Part shown: piece after piece, positions 28,112-37,174 of the stretch
Layout of the letters: each line of letters begins with the position of its first letter
Position numbering within the stretch: the first letter of the stretch is position 1
DNA from: Microbacterium invictum
GTDB lineage: Bacteria; Actinomycetota; Actinomycetes; Actinomycetales; Microbacteriaceae
Reading direction: 5' to 3'
DNA length: 64,000 nt
Assembly: GCF_034421375.1 (NCBI RefSeq)
Contig: NZ_CP139779.1
Location: 496,001-560,000, forward strand
The notes under the pieces: generated by a model
What the model saw: only the letters and a program-made list of their open reading frames with translations
What the model was told of the DNA's origin: nothing
Database searches by the model: none
Translations under genes and position numbers: made by a program

Positions 28112-28149
28112 GGGGATTCCTTTCCCCCCGACGAGAGGATGAAGTGACG

Positions 28150-29460
28150 ATGCTTCGATACCGAATGGTCGGCGTGACGGCTTCTGCCGTTGCCGTGATC
28201 GCGTTGGCAGGGTGCACCGGCGGCGGAGAGGACAGCGGGGGAGGCGACGGCGAGGCCGTCACCATCATGGGAGCTTTCACCGACGCACAGGCCGAGGCCT
28301 TCCAGGCCGACTTGGATGCCTGGTCGGAGGAGAGTGGTATCACTGTCACCTATGACGGCAACACCGACTTCCAGACTGCGGTGGTCGCTCGCGCGACGGC
28401 CGGGAACCCGCCGGACATTGCGATCTACCCGCAGCCGGGCGTACTGAAGAGCCAAACCCAGTCGCTCTACCCGCTCGAGGACCTCGGCATCGACGTGGAG
28501 GCGATCACCGCCGATCAAGCCAACGGGCTCGGGGACATCGCTGTCGTCGACGGTCAGACCTTCGGCCTGCCGTACTCCATCAACGTCAAGTCGCTCGTCT
28601 GGTACAACCCCGCGGCGTTCGAAGCGGCGGGCCTGAGTGTTCCGACCACGGATGCGGAGCTCACCGCCCTGCAGCAGCAGATCATCGACGAAGGCCTTGG
28701 ATACCCGTGGTGCGTGGGTCTCGAATCAGGTGCGGGCACGGGATGGCCCGCGACCGACTGGCTGGAGGAGTACGTCCTGCGATACGGGGGACTGGAGGAG
28801 TACAACGCCTGGATCGCCGGTGATGTCCTGTTCGATAGCCCGCTGGTCACCGAAGCCGGCGACAAGGTGGCGACAGAGCTTCTCGAGCCCGGAAAGGTCA
28901 ACGGCGGCGGGGCGGGCGCAGCGACGACCGCTTTCCAGACGGCCGGTAACCAGCTGTTCGTGGAAGGCGTGGAGAACGGTCAGTGCTTCATGATGCGACA
29001 GGGATCGTTCATCGCGGACTTCTTCCCCGACGACATCAAGTCACAGATCGCCGAAGGCGACCTGACCAACATCGACTTCTTCCAGCTGCCCTCACCGGAA
29101 GGGACAGACACAGCGATGCTCGGCGGAGGGGACTTGGTCGGTGCCTTCACCAACTCGGATGCCACCAAGCAGGTCGTGGAGTACATCACCAGCTCCGAGT
29201 TCGGCACGAACGGGTACGCGAGCCAGGCGATCTTCCTGTCCCCGCACAACGACTTCGACACGTCGTTTTACACCACCGAGTTCCAGCGCAAAGCTCAGGA
29301 GCTGCTCGCAGCGTCGACCCTGTTCGGCTTCGACGCGTCCGACCAGATGCCAGGTGAGGTCGGGGCGGGAACCGAGTGGGCCGAGCTGACCAACTGGTTC
29401 ACAGGGCAGAAGACGATGCAGCAAGCGTTCCAGGATATCGACGCGTCCTGGCCGCGGTAG
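28150..29460 (+). CDS. sugar ABC transporter substrate-binding lipoprotein
   Basis: 436 residues. The signal peptide ends in a lipobox (ALAGC, Cys about 20), so the protein is anchored outside the membrane. The mature part has the family-1 solute-binding fold (FQTAVVARATAGNPPDIAIY, LPYSINVKSLVWYNPAAFEA). It likely captures sucrose or fructo-oligosaccharides for the following permeases, judging from the GH32 partner. GAGAGGATGAAG precedes ATG 28150. A strong hairpin separates it from the permeases. Confidence 0.9.
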   Translation: MLRYRMVGVTASAVAVIALAGCTGGGEDSGGGDGEAVTIMGAFTDAQAEAFQADLDAWSEESGITVTYDGNTDFQTAVVARATAGNPPDIAIYPQPGVLKSQTQSLYPLEDLGIDVEAITADQANGLGDIAVVDGQTFGLPYSINVKSLVWYNPAAFEAAGLSVPTTDAELTALQQQIIDEGLGYPWCVGLESGAGTGWPATDWLEEYVLRYGGLEEYNAWIAGDVLFDSPLVTEAGDKVATELLEPGKVNGGGAGAATTAFQTAGNQLFVEGVENGQCFMMRQGSFIADFFPDDIKSQIAEGDLTNIDFFQLPSPEGTDTAMLGGGDLVGAFTNSDATKQVVEYITSSEFGTNGYASQAIFLSPHNDFDTSFYTTEFQRKAQELLAASTLFGFDASDQMPGEVGAGTEWAELTNWFTGQKTMQQAFQDIDASWPR

Positions 29461-29473
29461 GCCTCATTCAACT

Positions 29474-29509
29474 GTCTGTCGGGCGGCCACCGCTGGCCGC
29501 CCGACAGAC
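29474..29509 (+). terminator. 15-bp stem-loop between binding protein and permeases
   Basis: GTCTGTCGGGCGGCC (29474-29488) pairs perfectly with GGCCGCCCGACAGAC (29495-29509) around a six-base loop, and no T-run follows. In this position it probably protects or partly terminates the upstream mRNA so that more binding protein than permease is made. Confidence 0.75.
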
Positions 29510-29542
29510 GATCCACCCTCACAATGACGTCAGGCGGTTTCG

Positions 29543-30538
29543 ATGGCCATCCTCAGCGCAGTGATCTCCGTGGTCCTCGGACTCGGCGTGTCGTTCCTGA
29601 TCTTCTTGAGCCTGAACTGGCTCGTCGAGAGGACGCATGACAAGGCGAAGTCCCGGCTGCTGCCGTACGTCTTCCTGCTTCCCGTGATCGTTCTCGTCGC
29701 ACTGTTCCTGCTGTACCCGGCGATTCGAACCTTCGTCGAAAGCTTCATGGAGCAGAGCCAGCGACGCGGCGAAGGAGCAACCTTCGTCGGATTCGACAAC
29801 TACATCTCGCTCTTCACCGACCCCAATTTCCTCGGCGTCCTGCTCAACAACCTGCTGTGGGTCCTTGTGGTACCGGCCGCGACCGTGCTGATCGGCCTGC
29901 TCATCGCGATCCTTACGGATCGTCTGGGAAAGAAGCGCGAGACGACCTTCAAGTCGATGATCTTCTTGCCCATGGCGATCAGCGGCATCGCGGCCGCGGT
30001 CACCTGGCGGTTCATCTACTTCTACGCGCCACCCGGCAACCCGCAGATCTATTTACTGAACGCTATCTGGACCGGGATCACCGGGAATGACCCCGTGCCC
30101 TGGCTCACACTTGACGCCGGACGATTGAACAGCTTTCTGTTGATGTTCATCGTGATCTGGCTGCAGGTGGGGTTCGCCATGGTTCTCCTCTCAGCCGCGA
30201 TCAAAGGCGTGCCCGAAGAGACCATCGAGGCTGCACGCTTGGACGGGGCAACGGAGCGGAAGACCTTCTTCCTCGTGATCGTGCCGCAGATCCGCGGCAC
30301 GCTGCTTGCCGTGTTCGTGACGATCACGATCTTCGTGATGAAGAGCTTCGACATCATCTACGCGATGACGGGTGGGCAGTACAACACCAGCGTCTTGGTC
30401 GTCGACTTCTACTCCCAGCTGTTCAGCTTCCAGAATCCGGGCAAGGCCGCGGCGGTCGTCATCGTCCTGATCATCGCCGTCGTCCCCCTGATCGTGTACC
30501 AAATCCGCAGCTACAAGGCGCAGGAGGAACTCCGATGA
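29543..30538 (+). CDS. sugar ABC transporter permease 1
   Basis: 331 residues with about seven membrane segments. The cytosolic coupling motif EAARLDGATERKTFFLVIVP (EAA loop) is present near residue 230. It is MalF-like by position, although its first membrane span is preceded by only a few residues. It overlaps the next permease gene by four bases (ATGA). Confidence 0.9.
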   Translation: MAILSAVISVVLGLGVSFLIFLSLNWLVERTHDKAKSRLLPYVFLLPVIVLVALFLLYPAIRTFVESFMEQSQRRGEGATFVGFDNYISLFTDPNFLGVLLNNLLWVLVVPAATVLIGLLIAILTDRLGKKRETTFKSMIFLPMAISGIAAAVTWRFIYFYAPPGNPQIYLLNAIWTGITGNDPVPWLTLDAGRLNSFLLMFIVIWLQVGFAMVLLSAAIKGVPEETIEAARLDGATERKTFFLVIVPQIRGTLLAVFVTITIFVMKSFDIIYAMTGGQYNTSVLVVDFYSQLFSFQNPGKAAAVVIVLIIAVVPLIVYQIRSYKAQEELR

Positions 30539-31485
30539 CTGTGATCCCCACCCCGATCGTCGACGAAGACTCCGGCAAGCGCGAAACCATCGACGGCGGC
30601 AGGAAGAAAAAGTACGACAAGACCGGCGCGGAGAAGCAGAAGCCGCGCGTTCTGATCACTGTCATCACCGGAGTGATCGCGATCGCCTGGCTGTTCCCCC
30701 TTCTCGGGTTGCTTGTCACCAGTCTCCGCCCCCGCGCCGATGTGGAGTCGACGGGATGGTGGACAGCAATCCTCAGTCCGTTCCAAACGGCCTGGACACT
30801 CGAGCCGTTCGCGCAGGCCTGGACAGCGCTCGACGCCGGGACAACGTTTTGGAACTCGGTCGCCGTCACCGTGCCGGCAACCGTGCTCCCAGTGATGTTC
30901 GCGGCGATGGCCGCGTACGCGTTCACCTTCTTCCAATTCCGCGGGAAAGAAATCTACTTCGCCGTGATCCTCGGACTCATGGTGGTGCCCGTCCAGATCG
31001 CCGTCATCCCGATCCTGCAGCTGTTCGTCTGGTTCGGCGACGTCACCGGCATCCCAATCATCGGCCAATACCAGGCCGCGTGGATCGTTCACGCCACCTT
31101 CGCCATGCCACTCGCGATCTATATCCTCCGCAACTACATGCAGACCCTGCCGAACTCGCTCATCGAAGCGGCACGTGTAGACGGAGCGAGCCACTTCCAG
31201 ATCTTTTGGCGCCTGATCGTCCCGATGTCCGTCCCCGCGCTGGCCTCGTTCGCAATCTTCCAATTCCTCTGGGTGTGGAACGACTTCTTCGTGGCTTACC
31301 TGTTTATTCAGAGCGGCCCGAACCAGGTCCTCACGCAAGGGCTCTATACCCTCCTGGGACAATACGGTCAGGGGTGGCAGCGCGTGGCCGCCGGTTCGTT
31401 CATTACCCTTGTTGTCCCGCTCGCGATCTTCTTCGGACTGCAGCGGTTCTTCGTCCGCGGTCTCACCGCCGGCTCTGTGAAGTAA
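30535..31485 (+). CDS. sugar ABC transporter permease 2
   Basis: 316 residues. A charged cytosolic N-terminus (1-38) is followed by six membrane segments, with the EAA motif EAARVDGASHFQIFWRLIVP near residue 220 and a short basic C-terminus (MalG-like). With the binding protein and permease 1 it forms the importer. No ATPase gene is in the locus, so a shared MsiK-type ATPase elsewhere is likely, as is common in actinobacteria. Confidence 0.9.
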   Translation: MTVIPTPIVDEDSGKRETIDGGRKKKYDKTGAEKQKPRVLITVITGVIAIAWLFPLLGLLVTSLRPRADVESTGWWTAILSPFQTAWTLEPFAQAWTALDAGTTFWNSVAVTVPATVLPVMFAAMAAYAFTFFQFRGKEIYFAVILGLMVVPVQIAVIPILQLFVWFGDVTGIPIIGQYQAAWIVHATFAMPLAIYILRNYMQTLPNSLIEAARVDGASHFQIFWRLIVPMSVPALASFAIFQFLWVWNDFFVAYLFIQSGPNQVLTQGLYTLLGQYGQGWQRVAAGSFITLVVPLAIFFGLQRFFVRGLTAGSVK

Positions 31486-31507
31486 GCACAACGCAGGGGG
31501 GCGGCGG

Positions 31508-32569
31508 ATGGCGCGGTCAGGCAGGCCGACGATCACGGACGTGGCCCGGCTTGCCGATGTGTCGAAGACCACAGTCAGCTATGTGATCAACGGGACGGGG
31601 TATGTCTCGGAAGAGAGGCGTACTCGTATCGAGCTCGCTATCGCCCGGCTCGGATACCGGCCCAACGCGTTCGCGCGGGGCCTCCGCTCCAGCCGAGTCT
31701 CGACAGTCGGAGTGGTCAGCGCGGATGCCGCCGACCCGTTCGTCGCGCGGGTAACCAGCGGCATCCTCGCGGAGGCAGCCGCGCGCGACATCATCGTCAC
31801 GGTATCGGTTGACAGCGGGCCTTCATCTTGCCCAGAAAGTGGTCGCGTCGGGGCGCGACAAACCGGGGAACCCCTGATCTACGTGACCGACAACGAGTTC
31901 TCGGCGGAGGCATACGCCACTCTTGCCGCGCGACACGTTGTTGTGCTCGCCGGTGAGGGCGAGCACCGCCTTGGCCGTGCCGCCGCCGCGATGATTGACC
32001 CTCGCCCCGCCGCACACGATTTGGCCACCTTCGTCGTCTCGTCCGGACATACTCGAGTGGCCATCGTGACCCCGGCGCGATGGAGCGGGAAATGGTCCGA
32101 ACGAGCCGCAGGGCTCCGCGACGGTCTCATCGCAGCGGGAATCCCCTGGGTCGGTATCACAACGATCTCGGCTGAGGTGTCCGTGCACGGGGGCAGGGTG
32201 GCGATAGAGGAGCTCTTCATGGTCACCCCGGACCTGTCGCTGCGCCCCACAGCGGTGCTGTGCGTGGACGACAGCGTCGCAATCGGTGTTCTCCAACGCA
32301 GCCGAGAGGTCGGCCTGATCGTTCCTGATCACCTCAGCGTCACAGGCTTCGGCGATACCACCCCCGCACAAACGACTTCCCCGAGACTGACGACAGCTCG
32401 GTTGCCCGCGGAGGAGATCGGCCAAGCTGCACTAGAAATGCTCCTACGAAGCGCCGACCTAGGCGACAAGGCGATCCCGGCGCGAATGATCGCTGCTTCG
32501 ATGGTCCGGGGCGGGAGCGTCCGACCTCCGCAGCTCGACACCGGCACAGGAATGGGCGTGGAGCGATGA
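31508..32569 (+). CDS. LacI family transcriptional regulator 2
   Basis: 353 residues. The helix-turn-helix PTITDVARLADVSKTTVSYV and hinge FARGLRSSR lead to a ligand-binding core that is less conserved in the middle (about 100-140 is short and Pro/Ser-rich). The target is unknown: it might serve the transporter it follows by 22 bases or the agmatinase-family gene that starts 4 bases after it. No palindrome like O1-O3 was seen near it. Confidence 0.82.
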   Translation: MARSGRPTITDVARLADVSKTTVSYVINGTGYVSEERRTRIELAIARLGYRPNAFARGLRSSRVSTVGVVSADAADPFVARVTSGILAEAAARDIIVTVSVDSGPSSCPESGRVGARQTGEPLIYVTDNEFSAEAYATLAARHVVVLAGEGEHRLGRAAAAMIDPRPAAHDLATFVVSSGHTRVAIVTPARWSGKWSERAAGLRDGLIAAGIPWVGITTISAEVSVHGGRVAIEELFMVTPDLSLRPTAVLCVDDSVAIGVLQRSREVGLIVPDHLSVTGFGDTTPAQTTSPRLTTARLPAEEIGQAALEMLLRSADLGDKAIPARMIAASMVRGGSVRPPQLDTGTGMGVER

Positions 32570-32573
32570 TGGT

Positions 32574-33518
32574 GTGGTGAACGGAATGAACTTCGGTCAA
32601 CGCGACGACCCCGAGCTTCCTCGTTACGCCGGTCTGGCGACCTTTGCGCTCCTCCCCACGCTCGACTCCGTGGACCGAGCCGAAATTGCTATCCTCGGCG
32701 TACCCTTCGACTCTGGAACGAGCTACCGGCCCGGCGCGCGGTTCGGCCCGGCCCACATCCGAGAGAACTCACGGCAGCTGCATCCGTACCATGCCGTTCT
32801 CGATGCCTACCCCTTCCGAGCAATGCAAGTCGCGGATGCGGGCGACGTCGCCGTCGGCCCGTACGACATCCCCCGCGCGATCACGGTCGTAGAGAGGGCT
32901 GCCCGACGCCTGACAACCGCGGGATCCCGAATTGTTGCGCTGGGAGGTGACCACACGATCGCGTTTCCTCTGCTCCGTGCAGCAGCTGAAGTTTACGGAC
33001 CGTTAGCCGTGGTGCACTTCGACGCGCATCTCGACACGTGGGACACACTGCACGGTGCGTCGTACTGGCACGGCTCACCATTCAGGAGGGCCGCGGAAGA
33101 AGGGCTACTCGACCTCGCTCACTGCCAACATGTCGGTATCCGGGGCGGCATCTACGACACCCGTGAGCTCGAGGACGACGCGCAAGCCGGCTTCCAGATC
33201 ATCCGCAGCGAGGCGTTCCTCACCGACACTCCCGCGGAGATCGCCGACCGCATTCGAGCGCGGGTCGTTGACGTCCCGGCGTACATCTCTGTGGACATCG
33301 ACGTGCTCGACCCCGCATATGCTCCGGGAACCGGCACCCCGGAGGTGGCAGGAATCGCAACCGCGCAACTCTTCGCCGTGCTACGCGCCATGCGCGGTAC
33401 CCGCATCGTCGGTGCTGACGTGGTCGAGGTCGCGCCGGCCTACGACCACGCGGGCATCACAGGCCTAGCCGCAGCACACACCGCGTGGGAGCTCGTCACG
33501 CTCATGAGCCTCGCCTAA
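32574..33518 (+). CDS. speB: agmatinase/arginase (ureohydrolase) family protein
   Basis: About 314 residues. All Mn-binding motifs of the ureohydrolases are present: GGDHTIAFP, HFDAHLDTWD and SVDIDVLDPAYAPGTGTPE. Such enzymes remove urea from agmatine, guanidinobutyrate or related guanidines; which substrate applies is unclear. Several GTG/ATG starts lie close together (32574, 32577, 32586) without a clear ribosome-binding site. It follows LacI 2 by four bases. Confidence 0.88.
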   Translation: MVNGMNFGQRDDPELPRYAGLATFALLPTLDSVDRAEIAILGVPFDSGTSYRPGARFGPAHIRENSRQLHPYHAVLDAYPFRAMQVADAGDVAVGPYDIPRAITVVERAARRLTTAGSRIVALGGDHTIAFPLLRAAAEVYGPLAVVHFDAHLDTWDTLHGASYWHGSPFRRAAEEGLLDLAHCQHVGIRGGIYDTRELEDDAQAGFQIIRSEAFLTDTPAEIADRIRARVVDVPAYISVDIDVLDPAYAPGTGTPEVAGIATAQLFAVLRAMRGTRIVGADVVEVAPAYDHAGITGLAAAHTAWELVTLMSLA

Positions 33519-33618
33519 CCAGCCGCCGTCCAGACCGGGCTTTGTCGGCTACCGCGCGACCGTTCGTTCCGGCGTGCTTGCTAATCTCGAACTGCGGTCG
33601 CCCATCTCGGAGCGCGAC

Positions 33619-33634
33619 CTGTCTCGTATCCCTT
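33619..33634 (+). repeat. island motif copy 3 (CTGTCTCGTATCCCTT)
   Basis: Exact consensus. The similarity to copy 4 extends rightward for about 50 bases (GGCTTGCGCTCC, then CCGCACGCGGGATC). It lies downstream of the LRR-like gene when read on the minus strand. Confidence 0.8.
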
Positions 33635-33710
33635 GGCTTGCGCTCCGGCCCCGTGCCGCACGCGGGATCCGCGGGTGCGTTTGGGCTGCCGCTTCTGCCT
33701 GCGCTCAGGT

Positions 33711-34946
33711 TCAGGCTCGAGCTTCTCTGAGGGCTCGGCGTAGTCGGCTCTTGTTGGCGAAGAGCCGGTTCATGGCGGCGATGAGCTCTTCGGCGATGGC
33801 CGAATTGGGTGCAATCACGTTGAATTGGTCGCCCTCGGAGTCGAATGTGAGTATGTCGTTTTCGAGCCAGTCAGGGTGGGTTCGGCGGAGCTCATGCTGG
33901 CAGAGGACTTCGATGTCTTCACTGGTCAGGTCGTCATCGTCCATGCCGGCTCTGTCGGCGAGCCAGCCGAAGTCACGAAGGGAAACCTCTGCGCGGTCGT
34001 CGTCGGTGATGTGCACGGAGAAGTCTGCGGCGGTGCTCGTGGTGCGTGGCCTGTTGGGCATCAGCACGAGCCACCAGCCATTCTTGCGACCGGCGGTGTC
34101 GGCGAAACTCTCGTCGAAAGCTCGCCCTTCGCCGTGGAACCGCTCGAGTTCCAGACCGAGGAGGGAGTCCGTGTCGTCGATAGCGGTCGTGTAGATGAGG
34201 TCGACCTCGCGGAGCCGGGAGCAGTTCTTCAGCGCAGCCGCACCAGTCACTTCCCGCACGCGAAGGAACTTGATTTTCTCGAGGTGACCCGCGTCGGCGA
34301 GTGGAGACAGATCAACGTGTGCTGCCCCTTCAATGAAGATCTCACGGAGGTTGCTGAGATCCCCGATGGCCGCGAGATTGACGGAGCGCGTGTGGAACGC
34401 GACCTCCTTGACCTGCGGGGTGAGCTGAAAATGCGCGGGAACAGTACTCAACGTCAAGCTGAGGCTTGTCAGCCGTGGCGCATGCACGACCGACAAGTGG
34501 TTCTTGTGGACGACGAACACGTGCCTCAGCCGCGGCAGGTCGGACAGTTCCAGGACATCGGACGCGCGAGGGAGCATCAAGCTCTGCAGCCCGGTCATCT
34601 TCTCGATGGTCTTCAGTGACTGGAACGCCCTGGTGTCGCCCCGGCACCACAGGCTAGAGATCTGTTCCGCCTGAGGCTCGAACCAGGACAGGTCCATCGG
34701 AGCAGACGCCCAAATGTCCAAACCCGCGCGCGTGGCGAGAGCGGCGAGCACGCGATCCAAAGTTGGGTCGTTCGACGGGTTCCACCCCGCGGGAAGATCG
34801 ATCTGCGGCGGGATCTGCGGAAGCGTCCAGGTGTAGTACGCCCAATGAGCGTACGGAACCATATCGTCCGGGATTCCCCATTCCCGAAGAAGATCCTCCC
34901 TGAGCTCCTCATCCACGGGCTGTCGCGGGAGGTTGTTCTCGTCCAT
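33711..34946 (-). CDS. leucine-rich-repeat-like hypothetical protein
   Basis: 411 residues, soluble. The middle (about 110-250) has irregular leucine-rich repeats (LRHVFVVHKNHLSVV, LSNLREIFIEGAAHVDLSPL, LKNCSRLREVDLIYT); the ends are acidic and unrecognised. Such proteins in islands are often immunity or interaction proteins, but that is only a possibility. ATG at 34946 lies six bases after TACGTT, consistent with a leaderless mRNA. Confidence 0.65.
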   Translation of the reverse strand: MDENNLPRQPVDEELREDLLREWGIPDDMVPYAHWAYYTWTLPQIPPQIDLPAGWNPSNDPTLDRVLAALATRAGLDIWASAPMDLSWFEPQAEQISSLWCRGDTRAFQSLKTIEKMTGLQSLMLPRASDVLELSDLPRLRHVFVVHKNHLSVVHAPRLTSLSLTLSTVPAHFQLTPQVKEVAFHTRSVNLAAIGDLSNLREIFIEGAAHVDLSPLADAGHLEKIKFLRVREVTGAAALKNCSRLREVDLIYTTAIDDTDSLLGLELERFHGEGRAFDESFADTAGRKNGWWLVLMPNRPRTTSTAADFSVHITDDDRAEVSLRDFGWLADRAGMDDDDLTSEDIEVLCQHELRRTHPDWLENDILTFDSEGDQFNVIAPNSAIAEELIAAMNRLFANKSRLRRALREARA

Positions 34947-35027
34947 ACCGTCAACGTAGATGATTCCCTGGGAGCATTCGGGTCACCGGCGCCGCGGTCC
35001 GATCTCACAAAATCTCTTGATGGAGGA

Positions 35028-35043
35028 CTGTCTCGCATCCCTT
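35028..35043 (+). repeat. island motif copy 4 (CTGTCTCGCATCCCTT)
   Basis: One mismatch. It shares the right-hand extension GCCTTGCGCT...CACGCGGGATC with copy 3 and, more weakly, with copy 9. Confidence 0.78.
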
Positions 35044-35142
35044 GCCTTGCGCTAGGTTCCCTGACGCACGCGGGATCATTTCACGCTCCCGCGCGGGGTC
35101 CGAGCCGAGCCGGTCGGCGGCCGCGTGGCGCACAGAGTCGCA

Positions 35143-35367
35143 TTAGCGGGCGCGAGCGTCGCTTCTTTCTCCGGCGACGGTCGCGATCTGGATTGTCCCG
35201 ATCAGGGCGGTGGCAACTCCGGCGAGCAGGAGAACCCAGAGCATCGGGTTCCAACCGTCAATCCTCGTCTCGTCGGCGAGTATGCCGTAGTTGTAGAGCG
35301 CGGCCGCGGCCGCGACAGTGACCACGAGACCGAGTCCGACGACCAGGGCAGCCAGAGTCATTCGCAT
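35143..35367 (-). CDS. small two-span membrane protein
   Basis: 74 residues with two hydrophobic segments (about 3-25 and 43-65). ATG at 35367 was chosen for the AGGG just upstream. No family was recognised. Confidence 0.5.
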   Translation of the reverse strand: MRMTLAALVVGLGLVVTVAAAAALYNYGILADETRIDGWNPMLWVLLLAGVATALIGTIQIATVAGERSDARAR

Positions 35368-35485
35368 GTCAGCACCCTGCCACACCGGGGCACCGCTCTG
35401 AGCTCGGCCTTCGTCACTTCACGGCCGCCGATCGCTGCGCGAGCCATCGTTGCGGGCGGGGCTCGGTGGAATCCATACTCGGCGG

Positions 35486-35596
35486 GTGAGCGATGAGGGG
35501 GATGTGTACGACGCGGCTCGCCGGCGAGTGGCCCTTGACGCTGAAGTGAAGAGACATGAGCGTGACGGTTGGGCGGTCCTGGAGAAGGCGCGCTGG
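35486..35596 (+). pseudogene. truncated third copy of the 118-aa membrane protein gene
   Basis: The first 36 codons (VSDEGDVYDAARRR...GWAVLEKAR) and about 65 bases upstream match the intact genes at 37175 and 44652. Identity then stops abruptly at about 35595, 22 bases before the 3' end of the convergent PASTA gene. The membrane segment and C-terminus are missing. Confidence 0.85.
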
Positions 35597-35616
35597 CCTT
35601 TCTCATGCGCCGCACA

Positions 35617-35883
35617 TCAGACGTGCGGTGGTCCGACGGGCACTCCGCTCCTGGTCTCACCATCCGCGACGAATTCCACGCCAACCTGTTGACCCTTCTT
35701 CAACTGGGCGCCCGCTTCCGGGTCTTGCGCGGTAACCCAAAACATGCCGGGCCAGGTTCGCGAGCCGATGCCTGGGCCGTCGGGGTCACCACCCGCCAAC
35801 CCCAAGCCGGCCTTCGCGGCCAGCTCGCGCGCGATATGGACGGGTTGCCCCACGAGGTCCGGCACGATGGTGAGCTCCGACAT
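35617..35883 (-). CDS. single-PASTA-domain small protein
   Basis: 88 residues that are nearly all one PASTA domain: TIVPDLVGQPVHIARELAAK, GLGLAGGDPDGPG, VTAQDPEAGAQLKKGQQVGV. PASTA domains normally occur in extracellular parts of Ser/Thr kinases or PBPs and bind peptidoglycan. This one has no signal peptide or anchor, so it would stay in the cytosol. ATG at 35883. Confidence 0.75.
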   Translation of the reverse strand: MSELTIVPDLVGQPVHIARELAAKAGLGLAGGDPDGPGIGSRTWPGMFWVTAQDPEAGAQLKKGQQVGVEFVADGETRSGVPVGPPHV

Positions 35884-36196
35884 GGCTCTCAGCCTCCTAC
35901 GGCTCAATGCGGGACGCCAGGCCAGTTCGCTGACAGCTTGCGCACGGACAGTTGAAATTGCCGCGCTCAGCGCCGTCCCTCGTTCATGGCCTCGCGCGCT
36001 GTGGGGGCGAAAGGCAAGTGTCTCGTAAGGAAAGCGATGCGAGACAGTTTGCTACCCAAGCTGTGCGAGCGCACGTTGCTCCCGCCGTGCGGTCCTCAGG
36101 GGACAGGTCATGCGAGAGGTTGCATGACGGAGAGGGAAGGCAACGTATGCACATAGTCCGTCAGCAGCACAGTCGGGGGGCTCTTGAGGCAAGCAC
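35884..36196. other. non-coding stretch with short hairpin
   Basis: No gene seen. TGTCTCG (36019-36025) and CGAGACA (36040-36046) are inverted repeats; the left arm continues GTA, as in the island motif, but the ATCCCTT part is absent. Confidence 0.4.
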
Positions 36197-36898
36197 CTAG
36201 CCACCTGATGCAGCTGGCAGCAAAGCGAACCCCGCTGCCGCGACCGCGACAATTGCCACACCCACAGCGATCGCGATCACGCTCTGCCATAACTTCTTTT
36301 TGAGAAGGAAAGCTCCGCCTAGGGCGATCAGCCCAACTCCAACAAGTCCGGCGGCGATCCCGCCGAGCAGCAGCACCCAGTAATTACTCGCCTCGAAACT
36401 GAGGGGTGCCACAACGAAAGCACCGAGTCCTCCCAGCAACAGCGCCACGATTCCGACGAGGATCCCCAACCCAGCCACGGTCTCCAGCGTCTCCACGGAC
36501 TTCGAGGGTCGTTCGGGAGGATAGTGACCGAGCCGAGCACGGAACCGTTCGCGATGCGCCGGGGCAATCACCTCGAGCACCTCGATCAAATCGGGGTTGT
36601 CGCGCATGCTGCGCGGAAGGGCGAGGAGTTCCCCTCTCCAACTCTGCGGCGGGCCGCTTGCCCCCAGCAAGCGGCCGAGACGATCCCGCTCAATCGGCGT
36701 GGTCCATCCTTCGACGACTATTCCCCACCGGCCCGCCTGATCAGGGCAGCCAAGGCTCCGGTACAACTCGGCCAGCATGAGCCGAACGTCATAAGGGGCT
36801 TCGTCCATTTCCACCTCCCGACGCAGCACCCGTATCGCCTCCCGAGACTGGCCCCGGTCCACGAGGTCCTGTGCCACCTCCACGCTCCCCCGGCTCAT
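36197..36898 (-). CDS. TPR-like N-terminal domain with C-terminal membrane segments (DUF6584-like)
   Basis: 233 residues. The N-terminal 60 residues are TPR-like (AQDLVDRGQSREAIRVLRRE, VRLMLAELYRSLGCPDQAGR), resembling the DUF6584 family as I recall it. The C-terminal 90 residues hold three hydrophobic segments (about 140-165, 172-195, 203-225). Function unknown. ATG at 36898 is preceded by AGGGG. Confidence 0.6.
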   Translation of the reverse strand: MSRGSVEVAQDLVDRGQSREAIRVLRREVEMDEAPYDVRLMLAELYRSLGCPDQAGRWGIVVEGWTTPIERDRLGRLLGASGPPQSWRGELLALPRSMRDNPDLIEVLEVIAPAHRERFRARLGHYPPERPSKSVETLETVAGLGILVGIVALLLGGLGAFVVAPLSFEASNYWVLLLGGIAAGLVGVGLIALGGAFLLKKKLWQSVIAIAVGVAIVAVAAAGFALLPAASGG

Positions 36899-37174
36899 CC
36901 CCTGAGACTAAAGGTTTCGAACGGCCGCACGGGGCCGGCGAACTCATCCGGCCGGCGGAGTCAGTGTGATTGCATCACATCCATGGAAAGCATTTGCTGA
37001 GCGTCGATTGTCGAAGAGCCCGTGGCCCTTCCGTCTAGGGACGAGGTTTGGTCGGCCACCGTGTTCTCGTGACCCGAGCGCGAAGTCGGTTGCGGCGAGC
37101 CGCTGGAACACGGACGCCGATCGCGGCGCGAGCCATCGTTGCAGGCGGGGTGCGGCGGAATCCATACTCAGTCG

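Noticed and set aside
30841..30852. A further LacI operator (ACAACGTTTTGG) inside permease 2
   Set aside because: Only half of the palindrome matches and it lies deep in a coding region; likely chance.
36944..37150. Minus-strand protein-like frame downstream of the DUF6584-like gene (GHGLFDNRRSANAFHGCDAI)
   Set aside because: No start, no domain and largely antisense to conserved upstream DNA of membrane-protein copy A; not enough to call a gene.
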